Source of the DNA: Halobacteriovoraceae bacterium
GTDB lineage: Bacteria; Bdellovibrionota; Bacteriovoracia; Bacteriovoracales; Bacteriovoracaceae
Length of the DNA: 64,000 nt
Direction: 5' to 3'
Assembly (NCBI GenBank): GCA_002712005.1
Contig: PASP01000018.1
Location: forward strand, 1 to 64,000
Shown: positions 1-8,723 of the stretch, piece by piece
Layout: the number at the start of each line of letters is the position of its first letter
How positions within the stretch are numbered: position 1 is the first letter of the stretch
Program-made: the position numbers and the translations under genes
Notes under the pieces: generated by a model
The model's database searches: none
What the model saw: only the letters and a program-made list of their open reading frames with translations
Told to the model about the DNA's origin: nothing

Positions 1-552
1 ATAGTTTTTGATGAGATGGAGAGCTTTGAACATACAAAGCTTAAGCCACTTACTATACCTCTCGCAGTAGAAAAACATACTCGAAAAATACTTGCCTTTG
101 AGGTGGGAAGAATCGCTGCCAAAGGGGGTTCCGCCCGATTGAGTCGTAAAAAGTATGGAAAGAGAATATGCCAAAGAAGAAAGGCTTTAGACTCTCTATT
201 TAGCCAACTTAAGAAAGTTGCTCATCGTCATTGTTGCTTTTCTTCAGATAAGTCTACACACTATCCTGATCCTTTTAGAATTCATTTTAGAGAGGCCAGT
301 CACAAGAGATACAAAGGTCGAGAAGCGACGGTGGTTGGACAAGGAGAGATGAAAAAAGGAGGCTTTGATCCGCTCTTTTGTTTGAACCAAACAGCGGCGA
401 TGATTCGAGATAATATAAAGAGGCTCGCTCGAAGGACTTGGTGCACAACAAAGCGCGTAGATCGACTGTTAGATTTTTTGACCATCTACGCGATTTATCA
501 CAATCAGATAATCGATGGGATTAAAAAGCCAAGGCTCTTTAATCCCCGATAA
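1..552 (+). CDS. IS1-like transposase, 3' part (5' end outside window)
   Basis: The reading frame is open from base 1 (it begins ...FDEMESFEH) and stops at 550-552, so the gene starts before the window; the first internal ATG is at 16. The C-terminal stretch IKRLARRTWCTTK closely resembles the IKRLARKT segment of the IS1 InsB transposase. The early DEME and the later SSDKSTHY could hold the two catalytic aspartates. The IS1 ERNN motif, which carries the catalytic glutamate, is not seen; LNQTAAMIR lies at that place. Family assignment is by motif memory only. The element ends just before the convergent lpd gene, and no clear terminal repeat or target duplication can be identified without the left half. 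Confidence 0.7.
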   Translation: MVFDEMESFEHTKLKPLTIPLAVEKHTRKILAFEVGRIAAKGGSARLSRKKYGKRICQRRKALDSLFSQLKKVAHRHCCFSSDKSTHYPDPFRIHFREASHKRYKGREATVVGQGEMKKGGFDPLFCLNQTAAMIRDNIKRLARRTWCTTKRVDRLLDFLTIYAIYHNQIIDGIKKPRLFNPR

Positions 553-555
553 CTC

Positions 556-579
556 CATTTAAAGGGGTCAGTTTAAATG
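556..579. repeat. Inverted repeat at the transposase/lpd junction
   Basis: CATTTAAA and TTTAAATG are perfect 8-base arms around GGGGTCAG. The right arm contains the lpd stop codon (573-575). It may be a hairpin between two convergent genes or part of the right end of the insertion element. There is no adjacent T-run, so it is not a typical intrinsic terminator. Confidence 0.45.
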
Positions 580-1979
580 TGAATCGCTCTATTTTCGGTA
601 GCAGCGAGACAAGCCTCTTTAAAGGATTCTGTATAAGTGGGATGGGCATGGCAAGTACGAGCGACATCTTCAGCAGAAGCACGGAATTCCATCGCTAATA
701 CAGCTTCAGCAATCATGTCGGCACAACGTGGACCTACCATATGTACACCTAGAATCTCATCGGTTTCCTTATGAGCGAGGACTTTAATGAGACCATCAGA
801 TTCATTGGAGGCCCTTGCTCTACCAGAAGCTTTGAATGGGAAGCTTCCCGTTTTATAAGGAACTTTTCCTTCTTTAAGGGCCTGTTCAGTTGCTCCAACA
901 CTGGCCACTTCTGGCCAAGTATAGACTACACCTGGGACGAGATTATAATTGATATGAGGTTTTTGTCCTGCGAGAAGTTCGGCAACGTAGACACCTTCTT
1001 CTTCCGCTTTATGGGCCAGCATGGCACCAGTGGTAACATCACCTATAGCGTAGATATGTGACTTAGAAGTTTGGAGATGATCGTTGGTAGGAACTCTTCC
1101 TCTTTCATCAAGTTCTACACCAGCATTTTCAAGACCAAGTCCATCTGTATAAGGACGGCGTCCAACTGCAACAAGGCAATATTCTGCTGTAAGAGAAACT
1201 TCTTTTTCATCTTTCTTTGTTTTGGCCGTTACTTTAACTTGCTTGGCCGTAGCCTTTACTTCAGTTACACCATGACCGGTATAAAACTCCATCCCTTCTT
1301 TCTTAAGAACTTTCTGAAGATTTTTTCCCATGTCTTTATCCATCGTCGCTAAAATAGAATCAGCATATTCGACGATTGAAACTTTTGTTCCAAGTCTTTT
1401 AAATACTGAACCTAATTCAACTCCAATAACTCCTCCACCAATAACAATCATAGATTTTGGTAGTTCGGGAAGTTTAAGGGCTTCTGTTGAAGAGATCACT
1501 CTCTTCTTATCAATTTCGATACCGGGTAATGAAGCTGGCTTAGAACCTGTCGCTATAACAACATTCTTTGCTTTAATTGTTTCTTCTTTATCACCAGAGA
1601 TTTTTAAAGTGTGGTCATCTACAAATGAACCAACTCCTGTGAAAACGTCCACTTTATTTTTCTTCATGAGAAAAGATACACCATTACATGTATCACTCAC
1701 TACTTTTTGAACACGTTCACTCATCTTCGGAAAATCAAGGCTTACCTTTCCAGACTTAATTCCATGATCTTCAAATTTATTAACTAACTCGTAATATTTT
1801 TCAGAAGAGTCCAACCACGCTTTTGAAGGAATACATCCAACATTTAAGCATGTTCCTCCAAGAGTACTATATTTTTCTACAAGGGCAGTCTTCATTCCTA
1901 GTTGGGCACAGCGAATAGCACAAACATAACCACCTGGACCTGCACCAATAACTACTACATCATATTCTTTATTGCTCAT
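573..1979 (-). CDS. lpd: Dihydrolipoyl dehydrogenase (E3)
   Basis: FAD-dependent E3 component that reoxidises dihydrolipoamide with NAD+ in 2-oxoacid dehydrogenase complexes. The N-terminal FAD-binding motif VIGAGPGGYVCAIRCAQLG, the redox-active disulfide GGTCLNVGCIPSK (about residues 41-53), the NAD-binding motif VIGGGVIGVELG and the C-terminal catalytic HAHPTYTE are all present. At 468 residues the length is normal. It is the last gene of sucA-sucB-lpd, 29 bases after sucB, with AGGAG before the ATG, so it probably serves the 2-oxoglutarate complex; whether it is shared with another complex cannot be told here. Confidence 0.97.
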   Translation of the reverse strand: MSNKEYDVVVIGAGPGGYVCAIRCAQLGMKTALVEKYSTLGGTCLNVGCIPSKAWLDSSEKYYELVNKFEDHGIKSGKVSLDFPKMSERVQKVVSDTCNGVSFLMKKNKVDVFTGVGSFVDDHTLKISGDKEETIKAKNVVIATGSKPASLPGIEIDKKRVISSTEALKLPELPKSMIVIGGGVIGVELGSVFKRLGTKVSIVEYADSILATMDKDMGKNLQKVLKKEGMEFYTGHGVTEVKATAKQVKVTAKTKKDEKEVSLTAEYCLVAVGRRPYTDGLGLENAGVELDERGRVPTNDHLQTSKSHIYAIGDVTTGAMLAHKAEEEGVYVAELLAGQKPHINYNLVPGVVYTWPEVASVGATEQALKEGKVPYKTGSFPFKASGRARASNESDGLIKVLAHKETDEILGVHMVGPRCADMIAEAVLAMEFRASAEDVARTCHAHPTYTESFKEACLAATENRAIHI

Positions 1980-2008
1980 AATTATCTCCTAATTCCTTAT
2001 CGTACAGA

Positions 2009-3265
2009 TTAAATATCCAGAAGCATTCTTGCAGGATCTTCAATAAGCTCTTTTAAGCGATAAAGGAAAGTCACTGATTCTTTTCCATCAATTACTCTAT
2101 GATCGTAACTCAAGGCCGTGTACATCACAGGGTGTACAACGACTTGTCCATTAATGGCCACAGGACGTTCAACAATATTATGCATTCCTAAAATCGCTGA
2201 TTGGGGAATATTGATAATGGGAGTGGAGAGCATCGATCCAAAAACTCCACCATTTGTAATCGTAAAGGTTCCACCGCTCATGTCATCCATAGAAAGTTTT
2301 CCATCACGACCTTTAAGAGCGAGACGCTTAATTTCTTTTTCAATTTGAGCAAGACTTAGAGATTCAGCATTTCTCACAACAGGAACAACAAGTCCTTTTG
2401 GGGTAGAAACGGCAATACCTACATCAGCATAATCATGATAAACAATTTCTTCACCATCAATTTGGCTATTTACTCCAGGAACTTCTCTAAGAGCAATCGT
2501 ACAGGCCTTAGTAAAGAAGCTCATAAATCCGAGACCAATTTCATGCTTATCTTTGAATTGCTCTTTATACTTCTTACGTAACTCCATTACTGGATGCATA
2601 TCAATTTCATTGAAAGTAGTAAGCATCGCTGTTGAGTTCTTGGCCTCTGTAAGTCTTGAAGCAATTGTTTTTCTTAAACGAGTCATTTTCTCGCGACGAA
2701 CTTCTCTTGTCGCCCCACCGGCAGGAACTTGGGCCTGCATAGGCTGAGAAGATGAAGCACTTTTTTCAGGAGCACTTGCCTGCTTTTGTGCGGAACCGCT
2801 CTTAGCGGCCAATGCATCACCTTTAGTAATGCGACCATCTTTCCCTGTTCCCTGTACAGAGGAAGCATCTACACCTTTCTCATCTAGAATTTTACGAGCA
2901 GCCGGTGATGGATAGTTCTTGTCACCGCCTTGGGAAGAAGCTTGACTCGCCTCTTCAGAGCTTCCCGCATCTGCTGTTGATTCTGCACTATCATCTTCTG
3001 AAGATTTAGCAGAAGTTGAAGCCGAACCTTCACCAGGAGTAAGAGAACCAATAACAGCACCAATCTCAAGGTCTGTTCCCTCATCTACACTTCGGGAAAG
3101 AACACCACTTTCTTCTGCTGGGAGTTCGACAGTGGCTTTATCTGACTCAATCTCACAAAGAATATCGCCTTCTTCTACGAAGTCTCCCTCTTCTTTAAGC
3201 CATGTTGTCAGAGTTACTTCAGTAATCGATTCACCAATTGCGGGAATTTTAATTTCAATACTCAT
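2009..3265 (-). CDS. sucB: 2-oxoglutarate dehydrogenase E2, dihydrolipoyl succinyltransferase
   Basis: E2 core of the 2-oxoglutarate dehydrogenase complex; transfers the succinyl group from lipoamide to CoA. In order: one N-terminal lipoyl domain with the lipoylated lysine in ESDKATVE, a Ser/Ala/Gln-rich flexible linker, a peripheral subunit-binding domain ([14 protein letters not shown]...[10 protein letters not shown]), and the catalytic domain ending in [11 protein letters not shown] with the HRxxDG active-site motif. The 418 residues fit SucB. It lies 37 bases after sucA on the same strand. The gene context favours succinyl- over acetyl-transferase. Confidence 0.96.
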   Translation of the reverse strand: MSIEIKIPAIGESITEVTLTTWLKEEGDFVEEGDILCEIESDKATVELPAEESGVLSRSVDEGTDLEIGAVIGSLTPGEGSASTSAKSSEDDSAESTADAGSSEEASQASSQGGDKNYPSPAARKILDEKGVDASSVQGTGKDGRITKGDALAAKSGSAQKQASAPEKSASSSQPMQAQVPAGGATREVRREKMTRLRKTIASRLTEAKNSTAMLTTFNEIDMHPVMELRKKYKEQFKDKHEIGLGFMSFFTKACTIALREVPGVNSQIDGEEIVYHDYADVGIAVSTPKGLVVPVVRNAESLSLAQIEKEIKRLALKGRDGKLSMDDMSGGTFTITNGGVFGSMLSTPIINIPQSAILGMHNIVERPVAINGQVVVHPVMYTALSYDHRVIDGKESVTFLYRLKELIEDPARMLLDI

Positions 3266-3302
3266 GATTTTTCCTTTTTATATTTTCGTAATTTATTATC
3301 TT

Positions 3303-6032
3303 CTATGAAAATGATTTATCTACTAATTCGTCTTGTTCTCTTTGGTGAACCTTAGCAAAACCAGTTGCTGGTGATGCCGAAGATTTTCTAGCAACACAAT
3401 CAAAGTCACTGAAAAGATCACGCCAACGTAGAAGATAGGTCCAAGCTCCCATGTTATAGGGTTCCTCTTGTACCCATACAAATTCAGCTTTAGAGTACTT
3501 CTTTTTAATTTCTTTGATCTTTTCAGATGCTAGAGGATAGAGTTGCTCAAGACGGATAATGGCCACATCTTTACGCTCGTCTTTTTGCTGGCGCTCAAGA
3601 AGGGAGAAGTAAACTTTCCCAGAACAAAAAAGAACCTTCTTTACTTTCTTAGTATCGCAGTATTCATCTTCAATCACTTCTTGAAAACTTCCATCCGTTA
3701 AGTCTTTTACCGAACTTACACATCGAGGATCTCTAAGTAGAGATTTAGGTGTGAAAACAACGAGAGGTTTTCTAAATTCCCAAGTTAATTGTCTTCTAAT
3801 GGCATGGAAGAAGTTTGCAGGTGTCGTAAAGTTAGCGACGACCATATTGTATTCGGCAGCCAGTTGAAGATATCTTTCAGGACGAGCTGATGAGTGCTCG
3901 GGACCCATACCTTCATAACCATGAGGAAGAAGCATAACAAGACCACTCATTCTTCGCCACTTACTCTCTGCAGCTGAAATGAATTGATCAATCATGATCT
4001 GGGCACCATTGGAAAAATCACCAAACTGAGCTTCCCAAACATTTAATGCCCAAGGAGAACCCTGAGAATATCCATATTCAAAACCAAGCACAGCATACTC
4101 AGAAAGAAAGGAGTTGTAGATGGCCATCTTCCCTTGCTCATCTTGAATATGATCAAGACCACAGTAGGACTCATTGGTAAATTCATCAAACACTTTAGCG
4201 TGACGATGGGAGAATGTTCCACGGATCACATCTTGTCCGGTAAAACGAATATTATATTTTTGCTGAAGAAGTGAACCATAGGCTAAAAGCTCAGCAGTTG
4301 CCCAGTCCAGTTGATCTGAATCATAGGCCTTTCTTCTTTGATCGAGAATTTTTTGAGCTTTTCTTAAAGTCTTAAACCCTTCTGGAGTAGAAGTTACGGC
4401 TTCAAGAATTTTTTCTAAGTCTGCCTTTTTAACAGAAGTATCTGGTGATTTGATAAAGTCTTCTGGCTTAGACCAACGAAGATTGAGCCATTCTTTATGA
4501 GGCCCCTTTCTCCTTTGAGGAATCTCTTCTTGCTTAACCATATTGAAGCGATCTGATAACTCCTTTTTAAAGTCATCTTGCATCTCTTTAGCGAGATTTT
4601 TTTCAATAGAGCCCGCTTTGATAAGCTTCTCCATATAGAGTTCACGAGGGTTCTTGTGCTTGGCCACAAGACCATAAAGATGAGGTTGAGTATATTTCGG
4701 CTCATCACCTTCATTGTGCCCATGCTTACGGTAGCAAACCATATCTACCCAAACATCTTTTTTAAATTTCTGTCTGAATTCCGCTGCCATCTCCATTGCA
4801 AAGCAAACTTGCTCAGGCTCGTCTCCATTTACATGAAGAATTAATGTATCAAGCATTTTGGCAACAGATGTTGAATAGTGCGCGGAACGACCATCTTGAA
4901 AATCAGTAGTGAATCCAATCTGATTGTTGATGACAAAGTGAATGGAGCCCCCATTGCGATAGCCATCGAGTTCGGACATTTGTAAACTTTCATAAACAAC
5001 ACCCTGTCCAGCAACAGCGGCATCTCCATGAATAACAATAGGTAGAATTCGTGATTCATCACCTTTGTATTCGATATCAATTTGAGAGCGACAATAACCA
5101 TTAACCACTGGGGCAACAGCTTCAAGGTGAGATGGGTTAGGAAGAATCTTTAAATAAACTTCTTGTCCACCAGCAGCTTCAGAAATATTTGTGAAGCCAA
5201 GGTGGTACTTAACGTCTCCATCCCCTTCTGGTCCAGCGTCTTCAACACTTCCCCCCTCAAATTCTTTAAAGATATATTCATATGTTTTACCAATGGTATT
5301 GGCCAAAACATTTAGACGTCCTCGGTGGGCCATTCCAATTACAAATTCTTTTGCCCCTAGCTCTGCCCCTTTATTAATGAGAGAGTCCAAGGCCGGGATG
5401 GTTGTCTCTCCCCCTTCTAGGGAAAAGCGCTTTTGACCAATGAATTTATTTTGGAGAAAGTTTTCAAAGATTTCGGCCTGATTAAGCTTCTTCAAAATTC
5501 TCTTCTTATACTCAAGAGGATAATTAATTTCTTTGGCCTTACTTTCAAAGTACTCACGACACCATCGACGAATTTCGGTGTTATTAGAGTGCATATACTC
5601 GATACCGATCTTTCCGCAATAGATCGTGTGAAGATGATCCATTATCTGCTTAAGAGTCGCTCCAGCTCCTAGACCTACAAATTCTCCGCAAAGGAAACCA
5701 TTTTGAAGATCCGCTTCGGTCAAATCGTAATCCTCCAAGGAGATATGGGCATGACGATTTCTTCTAGGGCGAATTGGATTTGTATCCGAAAGAAGATGTC
5801 CCCTTGCTCTATAGGACTGAATTAAACGAAAGACATTGAATTCCTTTCTCATTTGTTCATTAGAAATATCGGCTCCAGAAACAGCCCCTCCCATTTGAAA
5901 TTCAAAGCCACGAAAAAAGCTAACCCAGCTTTCATCAAGTTCCTCGGGATTATTTCTATAAGTTTCGTAGAGTGAATCTACATACTGATTGTCTGAGCTA
6001 GACAGATGAGTGAAGTCATCAATTCTTTTCAT
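3303..6032 (-). CDS. sucA: 2-oxoglutarate dehydrogenase E1 component
   Basis: Thiamine-diphosphate enzyme that decarboxylates 2-oxoglutarate and passes the succinyl group to the E2 lipoyl arm. At 909 residues it has the usual E1o length. The N-terminus has the family E2-contact sequence (QYVDSLYETYRNNPEELDES); further landmarks are GMAHRGRLNVL, the HGDAAVAGQGVVYE segment of the ThDP domain, HGHNEGDEP, and the GMGPEHSSARPERYLQ segment of the transketolase-like domain. The start is supported by AAGGAAGAG upstream. First gene of sucA-sucB-lpd; a promoter and a palindrome lie in the 80 bases upstream. Confidence 0.97.
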   Translation of the reverse strand: MKRIDDFTHLSSSDNQYVDSLYETYRNNPEELDESWVSFFRGFEFQMGGAVSGADISNEQMRKEFNVFRLIQSYRARGHLLSDTNPIRPRRNRHAHISLEDYDLTEADLQNGFLCGEFVGLGAGATLKQIMDHLHTIYCGKIGIEYMHSNNTEIRRWCREYFESKAKEINYPLEYKKRILKKLNQAEIFENFLQNKFIGQKRFSLEGGETTIPALDSLINKGAELGAKEFVIGMAHRGRLNVLANTIGKTYEYIFKEFEGGSVEDAGPEGDGDVKYHLGFTNISEAAGGQEVYLKILPNPSHLEAVAPVVNGYCRSQIDIEYKGDESRILPIVIHGDAAVAGQGVVYESLQMSELDGYRNGGSIHFVINNQIGFTTDFQDGRSAHYSTSVAKMLDTLILHVNGDEPEQVCFAMEMAAEFRQKFKKDVWVDMVCYRKHGHNEGDEPKYTQPHLYGLVAKHKNPRELYMEKLIKAGSIEKNLAKEMQDDFKKELSDRFNMVKQEEIPQRRKGPHKEWLNLRWSKPEDFIKSPDTSVKKADLEKILEAVTSTPEGFKTLRKAQKILDQRRKAYDSDQLDWATAELLAYGSLLQQKYNIRFTGQDVIRGTFSHRHAKVFDEFTNESYCGLDHIQDEQGKMAIYNSFLSEYAVLGFEYGYSQGSPWALNVWEAQFGDFSNGAQIMIDQFISAAESKWRRMSGLVMLLPHGYEGMGPEHSSARPERYLQLAAEYNMVVANFTTPANFFHAIRRQLTWEFRKPLVVFTPKSLLRDPRCVSSVKDLTDGSFQEVIEDEYCDTKKVKKVLFCSGKVYFSLLERQQKDERKDVAIIRLEQLYPLASEKIKEIKKKYSKAEFVWVQEEPYNMGAWTYLLRWRDLFSDFDCVARKSSASPATGFAKVHQREQDELVDKSFS

Positions 6033-6047
6033 TTCTCTTCCTTATTT

Positions 6048-6063
6048 TTGTACTAATGTACAA
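6048..6063. promoter_or_regulatory. Operator-like palindrome in the sucA leader
   Basis: TTGTACTAATGTACAA is a perfect palindrome with 6-base arms and a 4-base centre. It lies just downstream of the predicted transcription start of sucA and 15 bases before its ATG, a position that suits a repressor. No protein is assigned to it. Confidence 0.45.
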
Positions 6064-6075
6064 TTTATATCGGAC

Positions 6076-6104
6076 TTTATAATTACCTATCGTCAGTGTA
6101 ACAA
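6076..6104 (-). promoter_or_regulatory. Sigma-70-like promoter of sucA-sucB-lpd
   Basis: On the minus strand TTGTTA (6104-6099) and TATAAA (6081-6076) are separated by exactly 17 bases. The start point would fall near 6069, giving a leader of about 37 bases before sucA. Confidence 0.5.
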
Positions 6105-6402
6105 GGGATTTTACGTTTAAACACCAGAAAAACCGTAAACATTGAACATTATTATTAATAATTTTAACTTTGTTAAAATCATCATAAATGTCTTTTTTTA
6201 GAGATCCTCAAGCTGCCCTCTATCACAGACACACAGCATTAAACCCTTTATTCAAGAGCACCAGCAATAAAATGGACTTCAACTAAATAATATACCCTTA
6301 TATTTTTAGGTGCCTCAAATATTGCCTACTTTTTAAGGCTACTCAACTCTTTCCCCTCCAAGCTTTAACCCACTGAAAACTCGATAATATCCCTTTAAGC
6401 AT

Positions 6403-6429
6403 TTAGATTTATTTAATCTACTCCGATAA
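6403..6429 (+). promoter_or_regulatory. Sigma-28 (FliA)-like promoter of the lipoprotein gene
   Basis: TTAGATTT, 11 bases, TCCGATAA. The known FliA consensus is TAAAGTTT-N11-GCCGATAA: the -10 matches 7 of 8 and the -35 matches 5 of 8, with exact spacing. A CATAAT at 6435-6440 could be an alternative sigma-70 -10. Lies upstream of the putative protease lipoprotein. Confidence 0.45.
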
Positions 6430-6532
6430 GCTGACATAATAGTCCTAAGCATTATTTTGAAGTGAGATCTTGTGGGGGCTAGTTATGAAAATGGTGAATA
6501 AGGTGAAAGAGTTGATAACGGGGTGGCTTCAA

Positions 6533-7429
6533 ATGAAGAAATACAATTTCCTAAATTTAGCGATTCTCATTTCCTATATGAGTTTGTCTTCGTGTGAAGA
6601 TATGAATCAAGCACAATTCCAACATGCCTACACAGATGTCGCCAACGAATCTTCACCAGATGCTCGTCAGGCGATGGATGAACTGACTCGAGGGGGAAGA
6701 ACTCTTCCTTCGGGAAGAGAGTTAACAGAGGCAGTTAGTAACCCAGGAAATTGTGACTCATGTAATGCTCTTAGAAATCCAGTAGTGGCCACAAGTAACC
6801 AACCTAATTACTATCCCACGTCTTTAAAGAATTACCCTATTCCTAGTGCAGGGTGTATTCCTGTAAGTTCAGTTAGCGAAGCGGAGGCCAGTGCCCTTAT
6901 TCGCTCTCAAGGACTCACTACTCAAAATGCAACTTCAAGTGAGAGAAGAACTCTAGGAGCGACGATAAAAAGAGTACAAGAACTTAATGGAGGTCCTCTA
7001 CGCATGGGAATGGGACCAGGTGGAAATTACGCTTTTAATTTCAAAAATTCTAATGGCAGCTGGCAAGGGGGAGACGCCATTCATATTGGTCGTGGTAGTC
7101 ATGACCATGGTAATAGCGTGGCCCAACATGCTCATGAATGGGCCCATCTCATAGGTAATCAAGGGGGCTATGCCATGTTCAAGAGATATATGGGAGGCTC
7201 AGGGGGTTATTCAAGAAGTGACCACTGCCTCGTTAGTGGCTACGCCGATAACGTAACAAGTAGTGGCCGTATCGAAGGAGAACAGTTTGCAGAAGTTTTT
7301 GCAGCCTTTGTCACTCAGCCAAGCCTACTTCTCAATAATACCCAGACACCAGGTAACTGTAGAAAGGTTTACAATTTCTTTAAGGATCACTTCTTTGCAA
7401 GAGGATCAAGAGTGAGATCTTGTCAGTAG
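6533..7429 (+). CDS. Putative HExxH metallopeptidase lipoprotein
   Basis: Family not recognised. From the ATG at 6533 the protein begins with a classic lipoprotein signal peptide, MKKYNFLNLAILISYMSLSSC, with the lipobox cysteine at residue 21 (GGGGTGG lies 6 bases upstream). The frame is open further 5' (ATG 6485, TTG 6470), but those starts bury the signal. The C-terminal half contains AHEWAHLIGN, an HExxH zinc-protease motif, and a later GEQFAEVFAAF whose glutamate could be the third zinc ligand. Five or more cysteines suggest disulfides. Exported and lipid-anchored zinc peptidase is the inferred role; substrate unknown. A sigma-28-like promoter lies upstream. Confidence 0.75.
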   Translation: MKKYNFLNLAILISYMSLSSCEDMNQAQFQHAYTDVANESSPDARQAMDELTRGGRTLPSGRELTEAVSNPGNCDSCNALRNPVVATSNQPNYYPTSLKNYPIPSAGCIPVSSVSEAEASALIRSQGLTTQNATSSERRTLGATIKRVQELNGGPLRMGMGPGGNYAFNFKNSNGSWQGGDAIHIGRGSHDHGNSVAQHAHEWAHLIGNQGGYAMFKRYMGGSGGYSRSDHCLVSGYADNVTSSGRIEGEQFAEVFAAFVTQPSLLLNNTQTPGNCRKVYNFFKDHFFARGSRVRSCQ

Positions 7430-7430
7430 A

Positions 7431-7673
7431 TTATAATTTTAAGGAACTGGTAGCATCAATATCAAAAGGAGAAGGAGCAGAAGGTAGCTTTCTTCTTTTC
7501 TTCTCTTCATCACACTGATCTTTCTTATCACAGAACATGCAGTCTTCGCCCATAACGGCACCCAGACCACCACATGAACCTTTAAGTTTTCTGTTGCTAA
7601 ATATAACTCCAACGGCCATAGCGGCAATGCATATTCCTACAACAATTAGACTCAATAAAAAGATTTCAGTCAT
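7431..7673 (-). CDS. nqrM: Na+-NQR maturation factor NqrM
   Basis: Small membrane protein (80 residues) of the NqrM family, known to be needed for assembly of the Na+-NQR complex, probably by delivering iron to the NqrD/NqrE cluster. There is one N-terminal membrane helix (residues 4-25), then [10 protein letters not shown] and three more cysteines (C34, C45, C48, C54 in all), matching the conserved cysteine set. The start overlaps the stop of apbE by four bases (ATGA), indicating translational coupling. Last gene of the nqr operon. Confidence 0.92.
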   Translation of the reverse strand: MTEIFLLSLIVVGICIAAMAVGVIFSNRKLKGSCGGLGAVMGEDCMFCDKKDQCDEEKKRRKLPSAPSPFDIDATSSLKL

Positions 7674-8716
7674 AACTCATCCTTAAAGGCTTTGGTGAAT
7701 TCATCAGTCTCTTTAGTAACAAACTTTCTATCACTTTGACTATCCTCACCATATACAAAATACGCAGCTATTTTATTCTGTGAAGCGAAAGTATAACCCT
7801 CATCAGGACCCATGGCCATCAGAGCTGTCGCCAAGGCATCGGCCTTCATACAACTTTCATCTACCACAGAGACACTGGCCAAGGTATGCATCACTGGTCT
7901 TCCTGTTTTTGGGTCAATTGTATGAGAAAAGCGTTTACTCTCTGACTCAAAAAAGTTTCTATAATTTCCACTTGTAGCTAAGGCCGTATTCTTAAGTTTT
8001 AAGATTTTCTGATAAGGACCACCATTTACTTCAGGATTTGGGGCTTCAATGGCAATCGCCCAAGGAGAATGATCGGCTTTATGACCGGCCGTTCTCACCT
8101 CTCCTCCGATCTCTACCATAAAATTCTTGATCCCCTTTTTCCTTAGAGCTTCTGCCACAGCATCAACACCATAGCCTTTGGCCAAGGAAGAGAGATCTAA
8201 ATAAACTCCAGGAACTTTCTTCTTAATCTCAAGATTCTTATCATTCATGAGAAGCTTATCGTGACCAACAATCATCAAAGCTTTCTTTACTTTCTCTGGT
8301 TTAGGAATTTTACGATCTCCCTTAGGGCCAAAACCCCAAAGATTCACTAAGGGCCCAATTGTGGGATCGTACTTCCCTTGGGTCTTCTGTGCCAATTCAA
8401 GTGCATATTTTGTAACTTGAAAGAACTCTGGACTAATCTTGAGCCAACCCAATCGATTAAACTCGTTGAAATAAGAAATCTCACTGGATTTTACATAGGT
8501 ACTCATTTGCTGATTAATCGAGACAAGTAGAGCATCGATATCTTCTTTTAAGGCTTCATCATACTCGGCCGAGAAGAATTTCACATTATAATGAGTTCCC
8601 ATGGTTCGACCTTTAAGATGAACCAGTTTTTCTGAACTCTGACAGGAAAAAAACAATAAAGGCCCTAGAAAAACTAGGGCCTTCATAATACTTAAATACG
8701 ATTTAGACATGCGCAT
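7670..8716 (-). CDS. apbE: FAD:protein FMN transferase (ApbE), lipoprotein
   Basis: Transfers FMN from FAD to threonine residues, here most likely in NqrB and NqrC. The family features [13 protein letters not shown] near the start, [36 protein letters not shown] and a late [12 protein letters not shown] are all present. The signal peptide ends in the lipobox FFSC, as in other periplasm-facing ApbE proteins. I choose ATG 8716, where GGAGG (end of nqrF) lies 11 bases upstream; the longer frame to 8740 would overlap nqrF by 17 bases. The first codons include a strong hairpin (separate entry). Followed by nqrM with 4-base overlap. Confidence 0.93.
   Translation of the reverse strand: MRMSKSYLSIMKALVFLGPLLFFSCQSSEKLVHLKGRTMGTHYNVKFFSAEYDEALKEDIDALLVSINQQMSTYVKSSEISYFNEFNRLGWLKISPEFFQVTKYALELAQKTQGKYDPTIGPLVNLWGFGPKGDRKIPKPEKVKKALMIVGHDKLLMNDKNLEIKKKVPGVYLDLSSLAKGYGVDAVAEALRKKGIKNFMVEIGGEVRTAGHKADHSPWAIAIEAPNPEVNGGPYQKILKLKNTALATSGNYRNFFESESKRFSHTIDPKTGRPVMHTLASVSVVDESCMKADALATALMAMGPDEGYTFASQNKIAAYFVYGEDSQSDRKFVTKETDEFTKAFKDEL
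8647..8683 (-). terminator. Terminator-like hairpin inside the apbE signal-peptide codons
   Basis: On the minus strand AAGGCCCTAG and CTAGGGCCTT form a perfect 10-bp stem with a TTTTT loop, followed by TATTG and seven Ts. It lies about 30-70 bases inside apbE, between nqrF and the rest of apbE-nqrM. It may lower readthrough to the two accessory genes. Confidence 0.5.
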
Positions 8717-8723
8717 CTTTGGT

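Larger units (their letters stand above)
6033..6469. other. Divergent intergenic region, sucA / lipoprotein
   Basis: A 437-base AT-rich spacer between divergent genes. It holds the sucA promoter and palindrome near its left end and a sigma-28-like promoter near its right end, described separately. A weak pair TTTACG / CGTAAA flanks an 18-base spacer near 6110-6140. I see no RNA gene, terminator or credible small ORF in the remainder. Confidence 0.6.

Noticed and set aside
771-1710. Open frames on the plus strand within lpd
   Set aside because: They are antisense shadows of lpd with no SD and low-quality composition; similar shadows in sucA, nqrF, nqrB and dinG were ignored.
7244-7252. GCCGATAA (sigma-28 -10 sequence) in the lipoprotein gene
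   Set aside because: It is inside a coding frame, read as Ala-Asp-Asn, with no gene start behind it; the same holds for copies near 31950, 58214 and 62929.
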